64,000 nt of DNA from Trinickia violacea (GCF_005280735.1 NZ_CP040077.1:2480001-2544000); one strand, 5' to 3'. Shown: positions 15,825-26,174, counted from the stretch's first letter. The notes: generated by a model from the sequence alone, not told the origin. A program made the numbers and translations.

Positions 15825-18242
15825 TCAGTGCTTCACGACTTCGGCAGCGCCGGCATCCGTAGCCGCTTCGGCGACGGGCGTCGCTTTCGGCTCCTCTTCG
15901 GGCAACGGCTCGGGCACCCGCTCGAGCGCGAGTTCGAGCACCTTGTCGATCCAGCGAACCGGCACGATTTCGATCGCGTTCTTCACGTTGTCCGGAATTT
16001 CCGTCAAATCCTTGACGTTTTCTTCCGGGATCAGCACGAGCTTGATGCCGCCGCGGTGCGCTGCGAGCAGCTTTTCTTTCAAGCCGCCGATCGGCAGCAC
16101 TTCGCCGCGCAGCGTGATTTCGCCCGTCATCGCGACATCGGCACGCACCGGGATACCCGTCAACACCGACACCAGCGCGGTCGTCATCGCGATACCGGCC
16201 GACGGACCATCCTTCGGCGTTGCGCCTTCCGGCACGTGGATGTGGATGTCCTGCTTCTCGAACGCCTCGTCCTTCACGCCAAGACGGCGCGAGCGCGAAC
16301 GCACCACGGAGCGCGCAGCCTCGACCGACTCCTTCATCACGTCGCCGAGCGAACCCGTGCGGATCACGTTGCCCTTGCCCGGCATCGCGGCCGCTTCGAT
16401 CGTCAGCAGATCGCCGCCGACTTCCGTCCAAGCGAGACCCGTGACCTGACCGATCTGGTTTTCCTTCGCCGCGAGTCCGAAGTCGTACTTGCGCACGCCG
16501 AGGAAGGTGTCGAGATTGCTGCTGTCGACCTTCACCGCGCCTTCCGCCCTCTTCAGCAGAAGCATCTTCACGACCTTGCGGCAGATCTTCGAGATTTCAC
16601 GCTCGAGCGAACGCACGCCCGCTTCACGCGTGTAGTAACGAATGATGTCGCGAATCGCCTCTTCCGCGACCTCGATCTCACCTTCCTTCAGGCCGTTGTT
16701 CTTCTTCTGCTTCGGCAGCAGGTAGCGCTGCGCAATGCTGACCTTCTCGTCTTCCGTGTAGCCGGACAAGCGGATGACTTCCATCCGGTCGAGCAACGGC
16801 GGCGGGATGTTCAGCGAATTCGACGTCGCGACGAACATCACGTCCGACAGATCGAAATCGACCTCGACGTAGTGATCGGCGAACGTATGGTTCTGCTCCG
16901 GATCGAGCACTTCGAGCAACGCCGACGACGGATCGCCGCGGAAATCCATGCCCATCTTGTCGACTTCGTCGAGCAGGAAGAGCGGATTGCGCACGCCGAC
17001 TTTGGTCAGGCTCTGCAGAATCTTGCCCGGCATCGAACCGATGTAGGTACGGCGGTGACCGCGAATCTCGGCTTCGTCCCGCACGCCGCCGAGCGCCATG
17101 CGCACGAACTTGCGATTGGTTGCGCGCGCAATCGATTGGCCAAGCGACGTCTTGCCGACGCCCGGAGGCCCGACGAGGCACAGGATCGGGGCCTTCACCT
17201 TATCGACACGCTGTTGCACCGCGAGGTACTCGAGAATGCGTTCCTTCACCTTCTCGAGACCGAAGTGATCTTCGTCGAGCACGCGTTCTGCATTCGAGAG
17301 GTCGTTGTTGACCTTGCTCTTCTTGCGCCACGGCAGGCCGATCAGCGTATCGATGTAGTTGCGCACGACCGTCGCTTCAGCCGACATCGGCGACATCAGC
17401 TTGAGCTTCTTCAGCTCGGCATCGGCTTTCTTCTTGGCTTCCTTCGGCATGCGCGCGGCGCTGATGCGCTTCTCGAGCTCTTCGAGATCCGCGCCCTCTT
17501 CACCTTCGCCCAGTTCCTTCTGGATCGCCTTGACTTGCTCGTTCAGGTAGTACTCGCGCTGGCTCTTCTCCATCTGACGCTTCACGCGCCCACGGATGCG
17601 CTTTTCCACCTGGAGAATGTCGATCTCGGCTTCGAGCTGTGCGAGCAGATGCTCGAGGCGCTCGACAACCGGGAACATTTCGAGGATGTGCTGCTTTTGA
17701 TCGAGCTTGAGCGGCAGGTGCGCGGCGATCGTATCCGCCAGGCGGCCAGCCTCATCGATACCCGACAGCGACGTCAGAATCTCCGGCGGAATCTTCTTGT
17801 TCAGCTTCACGTACTGATCGAATTGCGACACGATCGCGCGGCGCAGTGCTTCCGTTTCCGCGCTGTCGGCGTGGTCGGGTTCGAGCGGCATCACTTCGCA
17901 AGAGAACTGCGTCTCCTGCTCTTCGATCGACAGCGTCTTGGCACGCTGAAGACCCTCGACGAGCACTTTCACCGTGCCGTCGGGCAGCTTCAGCATTTGC
18001 AGGATGTTCGCGATACATCCCACTTCGTACATGTCTTTTTCGGTCGGCTCATCCTTGGCCGCCGTCTTTTGTGCAACAAGCATGATGTGCTTGCCGCCCT
18101 CCATCGCCACCTCGAGCGCCTTGATCGACTTCGGGCGGCCGACGAACAGCGGTATCACCATGTGCGGGAAAACGACGACATCTCGCAGCGGCAGCAGCGG
18201 GAGCGTGGTGCGCTCCGAAGGAAGGAGTTGGGTTCCTGACAT
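15825..18242 (-). CDS. lon: ATP-dependent protease La (Lon)
   Basis: An 805-residue protease. It has an N-terminal substrate-binding LAN domain (about residues 13-205), a coiled-coil, an AAA+ module with Walker A GPPGVGKT (about 352-360) and Walker B FLLDEVDK, and a C-terminal protease domain. The protease dyad is intact: Ser681 in KDGPSAGIAM and the lysine in GGLKEKLLAAHRGG. Lon degrades misfolded and short-lived regulatory proteins in the cytosol. The order clpX, lon, hupB is conserved. Terminators on both sides (18369-18406 and 15774-15804) make lon its own transcription unit, and a heat-shock-like promoter is visible at 18277-18305. Confidence 0.98.
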   Translation of the reverse strand: MSGTQLLPSERTTLPLLPLRDVVVFPHMVIPLFVGRPKSIKALEVAMEGGKHIMLVAQKTAAKDEPTEKDMYEVGCIANILQMLKLPDGTVKVLVEGLQRAKTLSIEEQETQFSCEVMPLEPDHADSAETEALRRAIVSQFDQYVKLNKKIPPEILTSLSGIDEAGRLADTIAAHLPLKLDQKQHILEMFPVVERLEHLLAQLEAEIDILQVEKRIRGRVKRQMEKSQREYYLNEQVKAIQKELGEGEEGADLEELEKRISAARMPKEAKKKADAELKKLKLMSPMSAEATVVRNYIDTLIGLPWRKKSKVNNDLSNAERVLDEDHFGLEKVKERILEYLAVQQRVDKVKAPILCLVGPPGVGKTSLGQSIARATNRKFVRMALGGVRDEAEIRGHRRTYIGSMPGKILQSLTKVGVRNPLFLLDEVDKMGMDFRGDPSSALLEVLDPEQNHTFADHYVEVDFDLSDVMFVATSNSLNIPPPLLDRMEVIRLSGYTEDEKVSIAQRYLLPKQKKNNGLKEGEIEVAEEAIRDIIRYYTREAGVRSLEREISKICRKVVKMLLLKRAEGAVKVDSSNLDTFLGVRKYDFGLAAKENQIGQVTGLAWTEVGGDLLTIEAAAMPGKGNVIRTGSLGDVMKESVEAARSVVRSRSRRLGVKDEAFEKQDIHIHVPEGATPKDGPSAGIAMTTALVSVLTGIPVRADVAMTGEITLRGEVLPIGGLKEKLLAAHRGGIKLVLIPEENVKDLTEIPDNVKNAIEIVPVRWIDKVLELALERVPEPLPEEEPKATPVAEAATDAGAAEVVKH

Positions 18243-18276
18243 TTCGTTTCCCCATGAGTGGAATCAGTTCTTTCAG

Positions 18277-18305
18277 TAATTGAGGCCAGCGCTACGTATT
18301 GCAAG
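18277..18305 (-). promoter_or_regulatory. Candidate sigma-32 heat-shock promoter of lon
   Basis: Minus strand CTTGCAA (18305-18299), 13 bases, then CCTCAATTA (18285-18277). This resembles the sigma-32 consensus CTTGAAA-N13/14-CCCCATNT with one or two changes in each box. It sits about 35 bases from the lon start codon. Confidence 0.45.
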
Positions 18306-18368
18306 CCATCGCGAGTGGGAAAAATTCAGTGCAGTCAATAAACAGTCAGTGTCACCCACAAGATAAAC

Positions 18369-18406
18369 GAAAAAAGCCGCCCACGTTGCCATGAACGGCT
18401 TTTTTA
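18369..18406 (-). terminator. Intrinsic terminator between clpX and lon
   Basis: The arms AAAAAAGCCG and CGGCTTTTTT enclose a 16-base loop; the minus-strand T-run follows. It lies 20 bases beyond the clpX stop, so clpX and lon are not one simple operon. Confidence 0.85.
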
Positions 18407-18426
18407 TGAAACTCACCGAAAGCCGA

Positions 18427-19698
<1,272 letters not shown>

Positions 19699-19852
19699 GG
19701 ATATATGAGCCTCCGGACACTCGAATGACATGGTACGCCGTTTCCCGACCTCTCCAAATTCGGGGTCGGTACATATTGGCGAAACGTGCGTATGACGGCG
19801 TCTTGCCGCCGGCGCTCAGACCTATTATCGACTATTTCATGGCGCCGCTTGA

Positions 19853-19887
19853 GTCGGCATTCGCCCTATTTAGGGACGAATGCCGAC
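19853..19887 (-). other. Long hairpin between clpP and clpX
   Basis: Perfect 11-bp arms GTCGGCATTCG (19853-19863) and CGAATGCCGAC (19877-19887). The inner CCCTA/TAGGG can pair further. It begins four bases after the clpP stop on the minus strand. No T-tract follows, so it is not a classic terminator. It may stabilise the clpP 3' end or set the clpP:clpX ratio. Confidence 0.7.
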
Positions 19888-19891
19888 GGTA

Positions 19892-20545
19892 TCAAGGGCG
19901 TTTGTGCATCACTTGGTCGACGAGCCCGTAAGCCTGCGCGTCGTCGCCCGACATAAAGTTATCGCGGTCGGTATCGCGCGCAATGCGCTCGACCGGCTGC
20001 CCGGTGTGGTGCGCGAGCAACTGGTTAAGCCTTTCCTTCAAATAGAGAATCTCGCGCGCCTGAATTTCGATGTCCGACGCCTGACCGCGCGCACCGCCCA
20101 GCGGCTGGTGGATCATCACGCGCGCATTCGGCAGCGCGAAGCGCTTACCCTTCGCGCCCGCAGCCAGCAGGAACGCGCCCATGCTTGCGGCAAGACCCAT
20201 GCACAGCGTGGACACGTCCGGCTTGATGAACTGCATCGTGTCGTAGATCGCCATCCCGGCCGATACCGAACCGCCCGGGCTGTTGATGTACAAGTTGATG
20301 TCCTTGTCCGGGTTTTCGCTTTCGAGGAACAGCAACTGCGCAACCACGAGATTCGCTGTCTGGTCGTTCACTTCGCCGACCATGAAGACGATGCGCTCTT
20401 TCAGGAGCCGCGAGTAGATGTCGTACGAACGCTCGCCTCGGCCGCTCGTTTCCACGACGATCGGAACGAGCCCGAGCGCCTGCGCTTCCAGATCCCGCGG
20501 CGCGTGGGAGGCCAACGTGTCCAGCAATTGAGCGCGTGAGGTCAT
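19892..20545 (-). CDS. clpP: ATP-dependent Clp protease proteolytic subunit
   Basis: A 217-residue serine peptidase that forms the tetradecameric chamber served by ClpX and ClpA. The triad is Ser121 (GLAASMGAF), His146 (VMIHQPLGG) and Asp195 (DTDRDNFMS). The N-terminal ~20 residues are likely a propeptide removed by self-processing, as in E. coli. A weak AAGG ribosome-binding site precedes the ATG. It follows tig, from which it is separated by an intrinsic terminator at 20633-20678, and precedes clpX. Confidence 0.98.
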   Translation of the reverse strand: MTSRAQLLDTLASHAPRDLEAQALGLVPIVVETSGRGERSYDIYSRLLKERIVFMVGEVNDQTANLVVAQLLFLESENPDKDINLYINSPGGSVSAGMAIYDTMQFIKPDVSTLCMGLAASMGAFLLAAGAKGKRFALPNARVMIHQPLGGARGQASDIEIQAREILYLKERLNQLLAHHTGQPVERIARDTDRDNFMSGDDAQAYGLVDQVMHKRP

Positions 20546-20632
20546 GCAATGGGTCCTTGTTCGGAATTAGTCTTGACGGCCAAGCAAAGCGGCGAGCGAC
20601 TCTGCGGCAGACACTGCACGCCACGCCACAAC

Positions 20633-20678
20633 AGAAAAAAATGGCGTGCGGGCCGTCGCTCCGACAGCCGGCACGCCG
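20633..20678 (-). terminator. Intrinsic terminator of tig
   Basis: Minus strand: a long stem, GGCGTGCCGGCTGTCG with an imperfect partner CGACGGCCCGCACGCC, then A and seven T (20641-20634). It begins 13 bases after the tig stop, so clpP needs its own promoter in the remaining ~90 bases. Confidence 0.8.
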
Positions 20679-20690
20679 TTGCATCGACGC

Positions 20691-22043
20691 TTAAGCTTGC
20701 GCTTGCGCCGTTGCGCTTGCCAGCGCTTCGAAGCTCACTTCCTTGTCCGTCACCTTGGCCTTGCCGAGCACGAATTCGACGACGTTGCTCTCAACGACGT
20801 ACGCTTCCATTTCAGCCAGGCGTTGCTGGTTGGAATAATACCAGCGGACGACTTCCTTCGGGTCTTCGTAGCTTTTCGCGAATTCGTCGACTTCGGCACG
20901 GATCTGCTCAGGCTTCGCTTCGAGCTTGTTTTCCTTCACGAGCTCAGCGAGCACGAGGCCGAGCTTCACGCGGCGCTCGGCTTGCTCCTTGAACATTTCC
21001 GCAGGAATCGGCGCGCTGGCCGCGTTCGGCACGCCGCGTTGTGCGAGATCCTGGCGCGCCATCTCGACGAGACGCTCCTGGTCTTGTTCGATCAGTGCGT
21101 TCGGCACGTCGAGTTCGGCGATCTTCAGGAGCGCGTCCATCACTTGATTCTTGACGATGGCCTGCGTGCGGCGCTTCGCTTCGCGCGCGAGGTTTTCCTT
21201 GATCTCGGCGCGCATCTTCGTCAGATCGCCGTCGGCGATGCCGAGCGACTTCGCGAATTCTTCGTTGATCTCCGGCAGGTGCGGCCATTCGATCTTCTTC
21301 ATCGTGATCGTGAATTGCGCCGTCTTACCCGCCACGTCCTTGCCGTGGTAGTCCTCGGGGAACGTCAGGTCGAATTCGCGCGCTTCGCCGACCTTCAGGC
21401 CCGTTGCCGCCTTTTCGAACTCGGGCAGCATGCGGCCTTCGCCCAATACGAAGCCGAAGTCCTCGGCGCTGCCGCCTTGGAACGCGACGTCGTCGATCTT
21501 GCCGACGAAGTCGACCGTCACGCGATCGCCCTCTTGTGCCGCGACGTCCGCGCCGCCGTCACCGTGCTCGCCGGCTTCGCCGCGCGCGTGGAAGTGCACG
21601 CGCTGCTTACGCAGGATGTCCAGCGTACGGTCGACTTCGGCTTCCGAGATCGTGGTCACGGTGCGCTCGATTTCCGCTGCTGCCACATCGCCCAGCTTCA
21701 CTTCCGGATAGACCTCGAACGTGGCGTCGAACGCGAACGCTTCGTCGCCGGCGCCTTCCTTCGGGCTGAAGCTCGGCTGGCCCGCCACGCGCAGGTTCTC
21801 GGCGCGGCTGATGTCGAAGAATTGCTTGCCGACCTTGTCGCTCAGCACTTCGGCCTCGACCTGGCCCGAGTACTGTTGCGTCACCATCTTGAGCGGTACC
21901 TTGCCAGGGCGGAAACCCGGCATGCGAACGTTCTTCGCGAGTTGGCGGATACGCGAATCGACTTCCTTCTGCACCACCTCTTTCGGCAGGGAAATCGTTA
22001 CGCGGCGTTCGAGCTTGCCGAGGTTTTCTACAACGTTAGCCAT
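20691..22043 (-). CDS. tig: Trigger factor, ribosome-associated chaperone
   Basis: A 450-residue protein, slightly longer than the 432 residues in E. coli. The N-terminal ribosome-binding domain carries the signature loop region GFRPGKVPLKMV (compare the family GFRxGKxP), the middle FKBP-type PPIase domain spans about 150-250 (GDRVTVDFVGKIDDVAFQGG), and the helical C-terminal arms form the substrate cradle. It binds nascent chains at the tunnel exit. The start MANVVENLGKLERR at 22043 is the family start; an in-frame codon 27 bases upstream is not used. It heads the tig-clpP-clpX cluster. Confidence 0.97.
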   Translation of the reverse strand: MANVVENLGKLERRVTISLPKEVVQKEVDSRIRQLAKNVRMPGFRPGKVPLKMVTQQYSGQVEAEVLSDKVGKQFFDISRAENLRVAGQPSFSPKEGAGDEAFAFDATFEVYPEVKLGDVAAAEIERTVTTISEAEVDRTLDILRKQRVHFHARGEAGEHGDGGADVAAQEGDRVTVDFVGKIDDVAFQGGSAEDFGFVLGEGRMLPEFEKAATGLKVGEAREFDLTFPEDYHGKDVAGKTAQFTITMKKIEWPHLPEINEEFAKSLGIADGDLTKMRAEIKENLAREAKRRTQAIVKNQVMDALLKIAELDVPNALIEQDQERLVEMARQDLAQRGVPNAASAPIPAEMFKEQAERRVKLGLVLAELVKENKLEAKPEQIRAEVDEFAKSYEDPKEVVRWYYSNQQRLAEMEAYVVESNVVEFVLGKAKVTDKEVSFEALASATAQAQA

Positions 22044-22070
22044 GGCTTCAATCGTCCTAAAATTATTCAA

Positions 22071-22650
22071 GCGAATCAGTTATCTATACCGCGCCGTGCC
22101 GATGTATCGCGCTGGATTTTGCGCGGCGGCGGGGCGTTCGCATGTGCGTTGCGCCACCAGGCAAAACCTGGCGCGCCGCATGCGTCGCAAACCCGCCACC
22201 CGGGCATTACCCAACGTCTTTCGTCTATCGCTCGGGCAGGTTTCTCGCGGGCGGCGTTCTCGCCGCCTTCCTGCTATTTGCCTCTGACGGTTACCGCCTA
22301 GTCTCGGACTACTCGGACTCGTCACCGGCTTTTCGCCCGCTTCCCTTGCTGCGGGCAGCACGGTTTGGATCGGAAGAATCGAATATTCTAGCAAACTATT
22401 CATCCGGCAAGCCCAGATTCAGAGTTCGCACGCATAGCGCGCACGGAATCGAGCGTTGTTCCGACTGTTTTTACCTCTTGCGGGCTAATCAAACCGGCCG
22501 GCGGCGCGCAATATAGCGGCAATTGCGGCTATGCCGTCCGGCTTATTCGGGGATGCCTGTGCGGCTGATAAGCTAGCGCACGAGGTCGCAACCGCGTCCA
22601 ACGCTGCGCCGGCCTCGTTTTGCAACAACTCCAATCAATCCAGAGACACC
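22071..22650. other. Intergenic region between divergent tig and glycerate kinase
   Basis: About 600 bases with lower GC than the genes around it in the part from 22300 to 22560. Both promoters must lie here. A short CCAGG/CCTGG hairpin is visible near 22160-22175. I see no convincing small ORF, tRNA or riboswitch fold by eye. Confidence 0.45.
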
Positions 22651-23793
22651 ATGTCGAATCCAACGCCCTCGCCCGTCGTCGTCATCGCTCCCGATTCCTT
22701 CAAAGGCTCGCTCTCCGCCGAGCAGGTTGCGCAAGCCATCGCTGACGGCATCCGGCGCGCGCGACCGGACGCCGTGGTGCGCCTGTGTCCGATGGCCGAC
22801 GGCGGCGAAGGCACGCTCGACGCGATGCTCGCGCGCGGCGGCGAACGGCGCGTCCTGCGCGTGCGCGGCGCATCGGACGCAGCACGCGACGCCGCCACCG
22901 GGCTCTTGCCCGACGGCAGCGCGATCGTCGAGACGGCCGAGATCGTCGGCATCACCGACGAAGTCGGTATGAGCGTGCCGGTCGAGGCGCGCGACTCGCG
23001 CGGCATGGGCGAAGCGATTCGCGCGCTGCTCGACGCCGGCGTGCGCAAGTTCTTCGTCGCGCTCGGCGGCAGCAGCACCAACGACGGCGGCGCGGGCCTC
23101 CTGGCCGGCCTCGGCGTGAAGTTCTTCGACGCGAACGAGCGCGAGCTCGCGCCGACGCCCGACCAGCTCGCCGGGCTCGCTCGCGTCGATGTGTCGAATC
23201 TCGATCCGCGGCTGGCGCAGGCGTCGTTCGTGGGCATGTCCGACGTCGACAATCCGCTGACGGGCGAGCACGGCGCCACCGCCATCTTCGGTCCGCAGAA
23301 AGGCGTCAAGCCGGAACAGGTCGCAGCGATCGATCGCGTCCTCGCCCGCTTTGCCGATCTGATCGAGCCCGCGCTCGGGCGCACGGTGCGCAATCAGGCC
23401 GGCGCGGGCGCAGCGGGCGGGCTGGGCTTCGCGCTGCACCTGCTCGGCGCGCACTTCGAGCCGGGCGCGGAGGTCGTCGCGACGCAGGTCGGGCTCGACG
23501 CCGCCCTCGAAGGCGCGAACTGGCTCATCACCGGCGAGGGCCGCTCCGATGTGCAGACCCTGCACGGCAAGGCGCCCTACATCGCCTGCCGCCACGCGCG
23601 CGCGGCGGGCGTGGCGGCGACGCTCTTGTCGGGCGCAGTCGACGCGGCCGCGCTGCCTCGGCTGTCGGAGCACTTCACTGGCTGCTTCTCGCCGGCGCCC
23701 GGTCCGATCACGCTCGAGGTTGCGATTCGCGACGCTGCGCGGCTGCTTGCGAACGAGGCCGAGCAGCTCACGCGCTTGAAGTACGGTTCATGA
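22651..23793 (+). CDS. Glycerate kinase (GarK/GlxK family)
   Basis: A 380-residue cytosolic kinase of the glycerate kinase type 1 family. PDSFKGSLSAEQVAQAI near the N-terminus and CPMADGGEGTLDAM are the two hallmark motifs; GGSSTNDGGAG and the C-terminal ITGEGRSDVQTLHGK segment complete the fold. It phosphorylates D-glycerate at the end of glyoxylate or glucarate catabolism. The start is ATG at 22651, preceded by CAGAGACACC. A MarR-family gene follows 99 bp downstream. The 3-hydroxyisobutyrate/tartronate-semialdehyde reductase type gene that often accompanies it is not adjacent; a family member lies far away at 59.3-60.2 kb. Confidence 0.93.
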   Translation: MSNPTPSPVVVIAPDSFKGSLSAEQVAQAIADGIRRARPDAVVRLCPMADGGEGTLDAMLARGGERRVLRVRGASDAARDAATGLLPDGSAIVETAEIVGITDEVGMSVPVEARDSRGMGEAIRALLDAGVRKFFVALGGSSTNDGGAGLLAGLGVKFFDANERELAPTPDQLAGLARVDVSNLDPRLAQASFVGMSDVDNPLTGEHGATAIFGPQKGVKPEQVAAIDRVLARFADLIEPALGRTVRNQAGAGAAGGLGFALHLLGAHFEPGAEVVATQVGLDAALEGANWLITGEGRSDVQTLHGKAPYIACRHARAAGVAATLLSGAVDAAALPRLSEHFTGCFSPAPGPITLEVAIRDAARLLANEAEQLTRLKYGS

Positions 23794-23819
23794 GGTGCGT
23801 GACGTTCGCGAAATAGTGC

Positions 23820-23833
23820 GTTGACCGGCCAAC
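23820..23833. promoter_or_regulatory. Candidate MarR half-site pair upstream of the MarR gene
   Basis: GTTG-ACCGGC-CAAC has the same GTTG-N6-CAAC frame as the core of the 32-bp palindrome at 26288-26319. It lies 60 bases before the regulator's ATG and could mediate autoregulation. It is short, so chance occurrence is possible. Confidence 0.3.
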
Positions 23834-23892
23834 CGGATGCAGCAACAATTCCATCGCTAGCCGCATCCACCAAGACGACCAACGGGAGCACT

Positions 23893-24345
23893 ATGAAGGC
23901 CGCCGCCAAAGCCGGGCTCGATCAGTTCTTGACCTATCGCATGCATGTGCTGAACAAGTTGTCCGACCGCGGAATTAGCGAGCTCTATCAGACGAAGCTC
24001 GACATCACGCTTCCGGAAGCGCGCGTGATTGCATCGGTCGGTTCGTTCGGACCGTTCTCGATCATGAACCTCGCGAAGCATGCGAACCTCGACAAGAGTC
24101 AGGCAAGCCGGGCCGCCGAGGCGCTGATCAAGCGCGGGTTGGTCGAGCGGGAAACGAGCGTCGAAGACGGCCGCGTCGTGCTCATTTCGCTGACGGAAGA
24201 AGGCCGCGCGCTCTATCGCAAGGTCATGCCGATCGCGCGCAAGTGGAACGCCGATTTGTTCGATTGCCTCGACGAGAAAGAACGCGAAGCGTTCGGGAAC
24301 GCGCTCAACAAGGTGATCGCGAGAGCGTTGACCCATGACGATTGA
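23893..24345 (+). CDS. MarR family transcriptional regulator
   Basis: A 150-residue winged-helix repressor. The recognition helix region is NLAKHANLDKSQASRAAEALIKRGLVER and the wing is SVEDGRVVLISLTEEGRAL, the classic MarR D-R-R/G-R-V pattern. The start is ATG at 23893 with GGGAG at 23884-23888. Members of this group usually sense small aromatic or acidic ligands. It ends at the terminator at 24365-24392. The convergent aldolase operon just beyond that terminator has a strong palindrome over its promoter, so this regulator is the natural candidate to bind there. That link is inference. Confidence 0.93.
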   Translation: MKAAAKAGLDQFLTYRMHVLNKLSDRGISELYQTKLDITLPEARVIASVGSFGPFSIMNLAKHANLDKSQASRAAEALIKRGLVERETSVEDGRVVLISLTEEGRALYRKVMPIARKWNADLFDCLDEKEREAFGNALNKVIARALTHDD

Positions 24346-24364
24346 CGCAGCGTTCGCACAATAG

Positions 24365-24392
24365 AAAAGCGCGCCTCGGCGCGCTTTTTCTT
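24365..24392. terminator. Intrinsic terminator after the MarR gene
   Basis: Stem AAAAGCGCGCC/GGCGCGCTTTT (24365-24375, 24378-24388) with a two-base loop and T5. The A/T flanks make it usable from both the regulator and the convergent reductase gene. Confidence 0.9.
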
Positions 24393-24417
24393 TGAAGATT
24401 CAACTCCGGCTCGCCGG

Positions 24418-25413
24418 TCATAACCCACTATTCGCCGCACGTTGCCGCAGCAGACCGAGCACGGCGTCGCAGTAGGGTGTTGGAACGCCAAGCTTGCGGC
24501 CCAACTCCGGAAACACGCCGAGTATCGGCTCGATTTCGAGTGGCCGCCCGGCCTCCATATCCTGCAGCATCGAGGTCTTGAACGCACCGAGCTTGCGTGT
24601 CACAGCGACGCGCTCGGGCGGCGTCATGCCCGTCGACAACCCGAGCCGCGCGCCGATCGCCTCGGCCTCCTCCATCATCCTCAGCACGAGCGCATGCGTG
24701 AGCGGATCGTCCAGTAGACGATCGGCCGTCGAGCCGGTCAATGCGGAGAGCGGATTCATGTTCATGTTGCCCCACAGCTTCGCCCAGATCTCCGTGCGAA
24801 TGTCGCCCGATTCGACCGCGTCGAAGCCTCCGGCCGCGAGCGCCGACGTCAGCTCCCGCGCACGCTCGACGAGCGGCTCGCGCGACGCGCCGACGATCAG
24901 CCGGTTGCCGCGCCCGCGCCGGATCACGCCAGGCGCATCGGAAGACGACGACAAATGCACCACGCAGCCGATCGATTGGGCACAAGGCAAGGCGGCCGAC
25001 ACCACGCCGTTCGGATCGACGGCCTCGATGGTTTGCCCCGAAAGCGGCCCATCGACGCCGTCGAGAAACCACCACGGCAAACCGTTCATCGCCGCCACGA
25101 TCGTCGTGTCGGGGCCCACGAGCGGACGCAGGCTCGCCGCGATGTCCGGCAACGCCTGCGCCTTGAGCGCGATCACCACGCAGTCCTGCACGCCCAGTGC
25201 CGCGGCATCGTCGCTCGCGTCGACGGCGACGCTGGTCTCGTTGTCGCCGTCGACGATGCGAATGCCGTTTGCGCGTATCGCCGCGAGCGTCTTGCCGCGC
25301 GCGAGCACGCTGACGTCGTGTCCGGCGCGCGCGAGCGCCGCGGCGAGCAATCCGCCGATCGCCCCTGCGCCGACCACGGTCGTCCGCATTGCCTGACCTG
25401 CTTGTGGCGCCAT
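24418..25413 (-). CDS. 2-dehydropantoate 2-reductase family protein (ApbA/PanE-like)
   Basis: A 331-residue NADPH-dependent reductase. The N-terminal Rossmann fold is MRTTVVGAGAIGGLLAAALA, and the C-terminal ApbA_C domain carries EIWAKLWGNMNMNPLSAL with the conserved Lys and Asn. The family includes ketopantoate reductase, but many paralogues reduce other 2-oxo acids. Pairing with a class II aldolase gene, with which it is translationally linked, argues for a catabolic role rather than pantothenate synthesis. AAGGAG lies 8 bases before the ATG at 25413; a GTG at 25422 overlaps the aldolase stop codon and is the alternative start. Confidence 0.88.
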   Translation of the reverse strand: MAPQAGQAMRTTVVGAGAIGGLLAAALARAGHDVSVLARGKTLAAIRANGIRIVDGDNETSVAVDASDDAAALGVQDCVVIALKAQALPDIAASLRPLVGPDTTIVAAMNGLPWWFLDGVDGPLSGQTIEAVDPNGVVSAALPCAQSIGCVVHLSSSSDAPGVIRRGRGNRLIVGASREPLVERARELTSALAAGGFDAVESGDIRTEIWAKLWGNMNMNPLSALTGSTADRLLDDPLTHALVLRMMEEAEAIGARLGLSTGMTPPERVAVTRKLGAFKTSMLQDMEAGRPLEIEPILGVFPELGRKLGVPTPYCDAVLGLLRQRAANSGL

Positions 25414-25418
25414 GACTG

Positions 25419-26174
25419 TCACTCCTTGTAAGACGGATCGATGCGCTCGACCTGGCGCAGCAGCGCGTCCAGCACGTCCTGGCCCGCACCGAATTTCGGA
25501 TCGAATTGCAGCGAGTCGCGCGTGCAGCGCGCGGCGACCTCCGGCGTGATGTGCCGGGCGGGGCCCAGCGCCGCGGTCGCAAGCTGAATCTCGCACGCGC
25601 GATTGAGCGTCCACAGACGCGCAAACGCCTGCGCGATCGTCGTGCCGATCGCCAGCAGACCGTGATTGCGCAGAATCAGAAGCCGCTTGTCGCCGAGGTT
25701 GGCGACGAGGCGCGGCCCTTCGTCGGCACGTACCGTGATGCCCTCGAAGTCGTGATACGCGACCATCCCTTCGAGCTGCGCGGAATAGAAGTTCGAATTC
25801 TCGAGGCCGGCCTCCGAGCACGCGACGGCGAGCCCCGCCGTGGTATGCGTGTGCATGACGCAATGCGCGTCCGGCAGCGCCCGATGAATCGCCGCATGCA
25901 CGACGAAACCGGCCGGGTTCACGCGATGCGTCGATTCGCCGACCACGCGTCCGTCGAGATCGATCTTGACGAGATTCGACGCGGTGACTTCCGTGTAGTG
26001 CAGACCAAACGGATTGATCAGGAAGTGCGTGTCGGGGCCGGGCACGCGCAAGGTGATGTGGTTGTAGATCAGCTCGGTCCAGCCGAGCATCGCGAAAATG
26101 CGGTAGGTGCCGGCCAATTGCACGCGCAATGTGCGCTCGTCGGCGGCCTGGTTTGCGGGTTCCGCAACATCCAT
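25419..26174 (-). CDS. Class II aldolase/adducin family protein
   Basis: A 251-residue protein of the fuculose-aldolase/adducin fold. The zinc-ligand motif HTHTTAGLAVA is present, with a third histidine candidate in ILRNHGLLAIG. Other parts (GWTELIYNHITLRVPG, FLINPFGLHYTEVTASNLVKIDLDG) are typical of the large proteobacterial subgroup often found beside oxidoreductases. The natural substrate is unknown. The start has AGGAGATCGAG directly before the ATG. That ribosome-binding site abuts copy 2 of the dispersed repeat. It is the first gene of a two-gene operon with the ApbA/PanE-like reductase. Confidence 0.9.
   Translation of the reverse strand: MDVAEPANQAADERTLRVQLAGTYRIFAMLGWTELIYNHITLRVPGPDTHFLINPFGLHYTEVTASNLVKIDLDGRVVGESTHRVNPAGFVVHAAIHRALPDAHCVMHTHTTAGLAVACSEAGLENSNFYSAQLEGMVAYHDFEGITVRADEGPRLVANLGDKRLLILRNHGLLAIGTTIAQAFARLWTLNRACEIQLATAALGPARHITPEVAARCTRDSLQFDPKFGAGQDVLDALLRQVERIDPSYKE

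Noticed and set aside
15762..18239. An 825-codon open frame opposite lon
   Set aside because: It runs exactly along the lon gene in the complementary phase, is His/Arg/Asp-rich and has no start signals. It is a shadow of lon.
22142..22516. A 124-codon ORF in the tig-glycerate kinase gap
   Set aside because: It has no ribosome-binding site and no recognisable motif, and it runs through the tig promoter region. Composition does not look coding.
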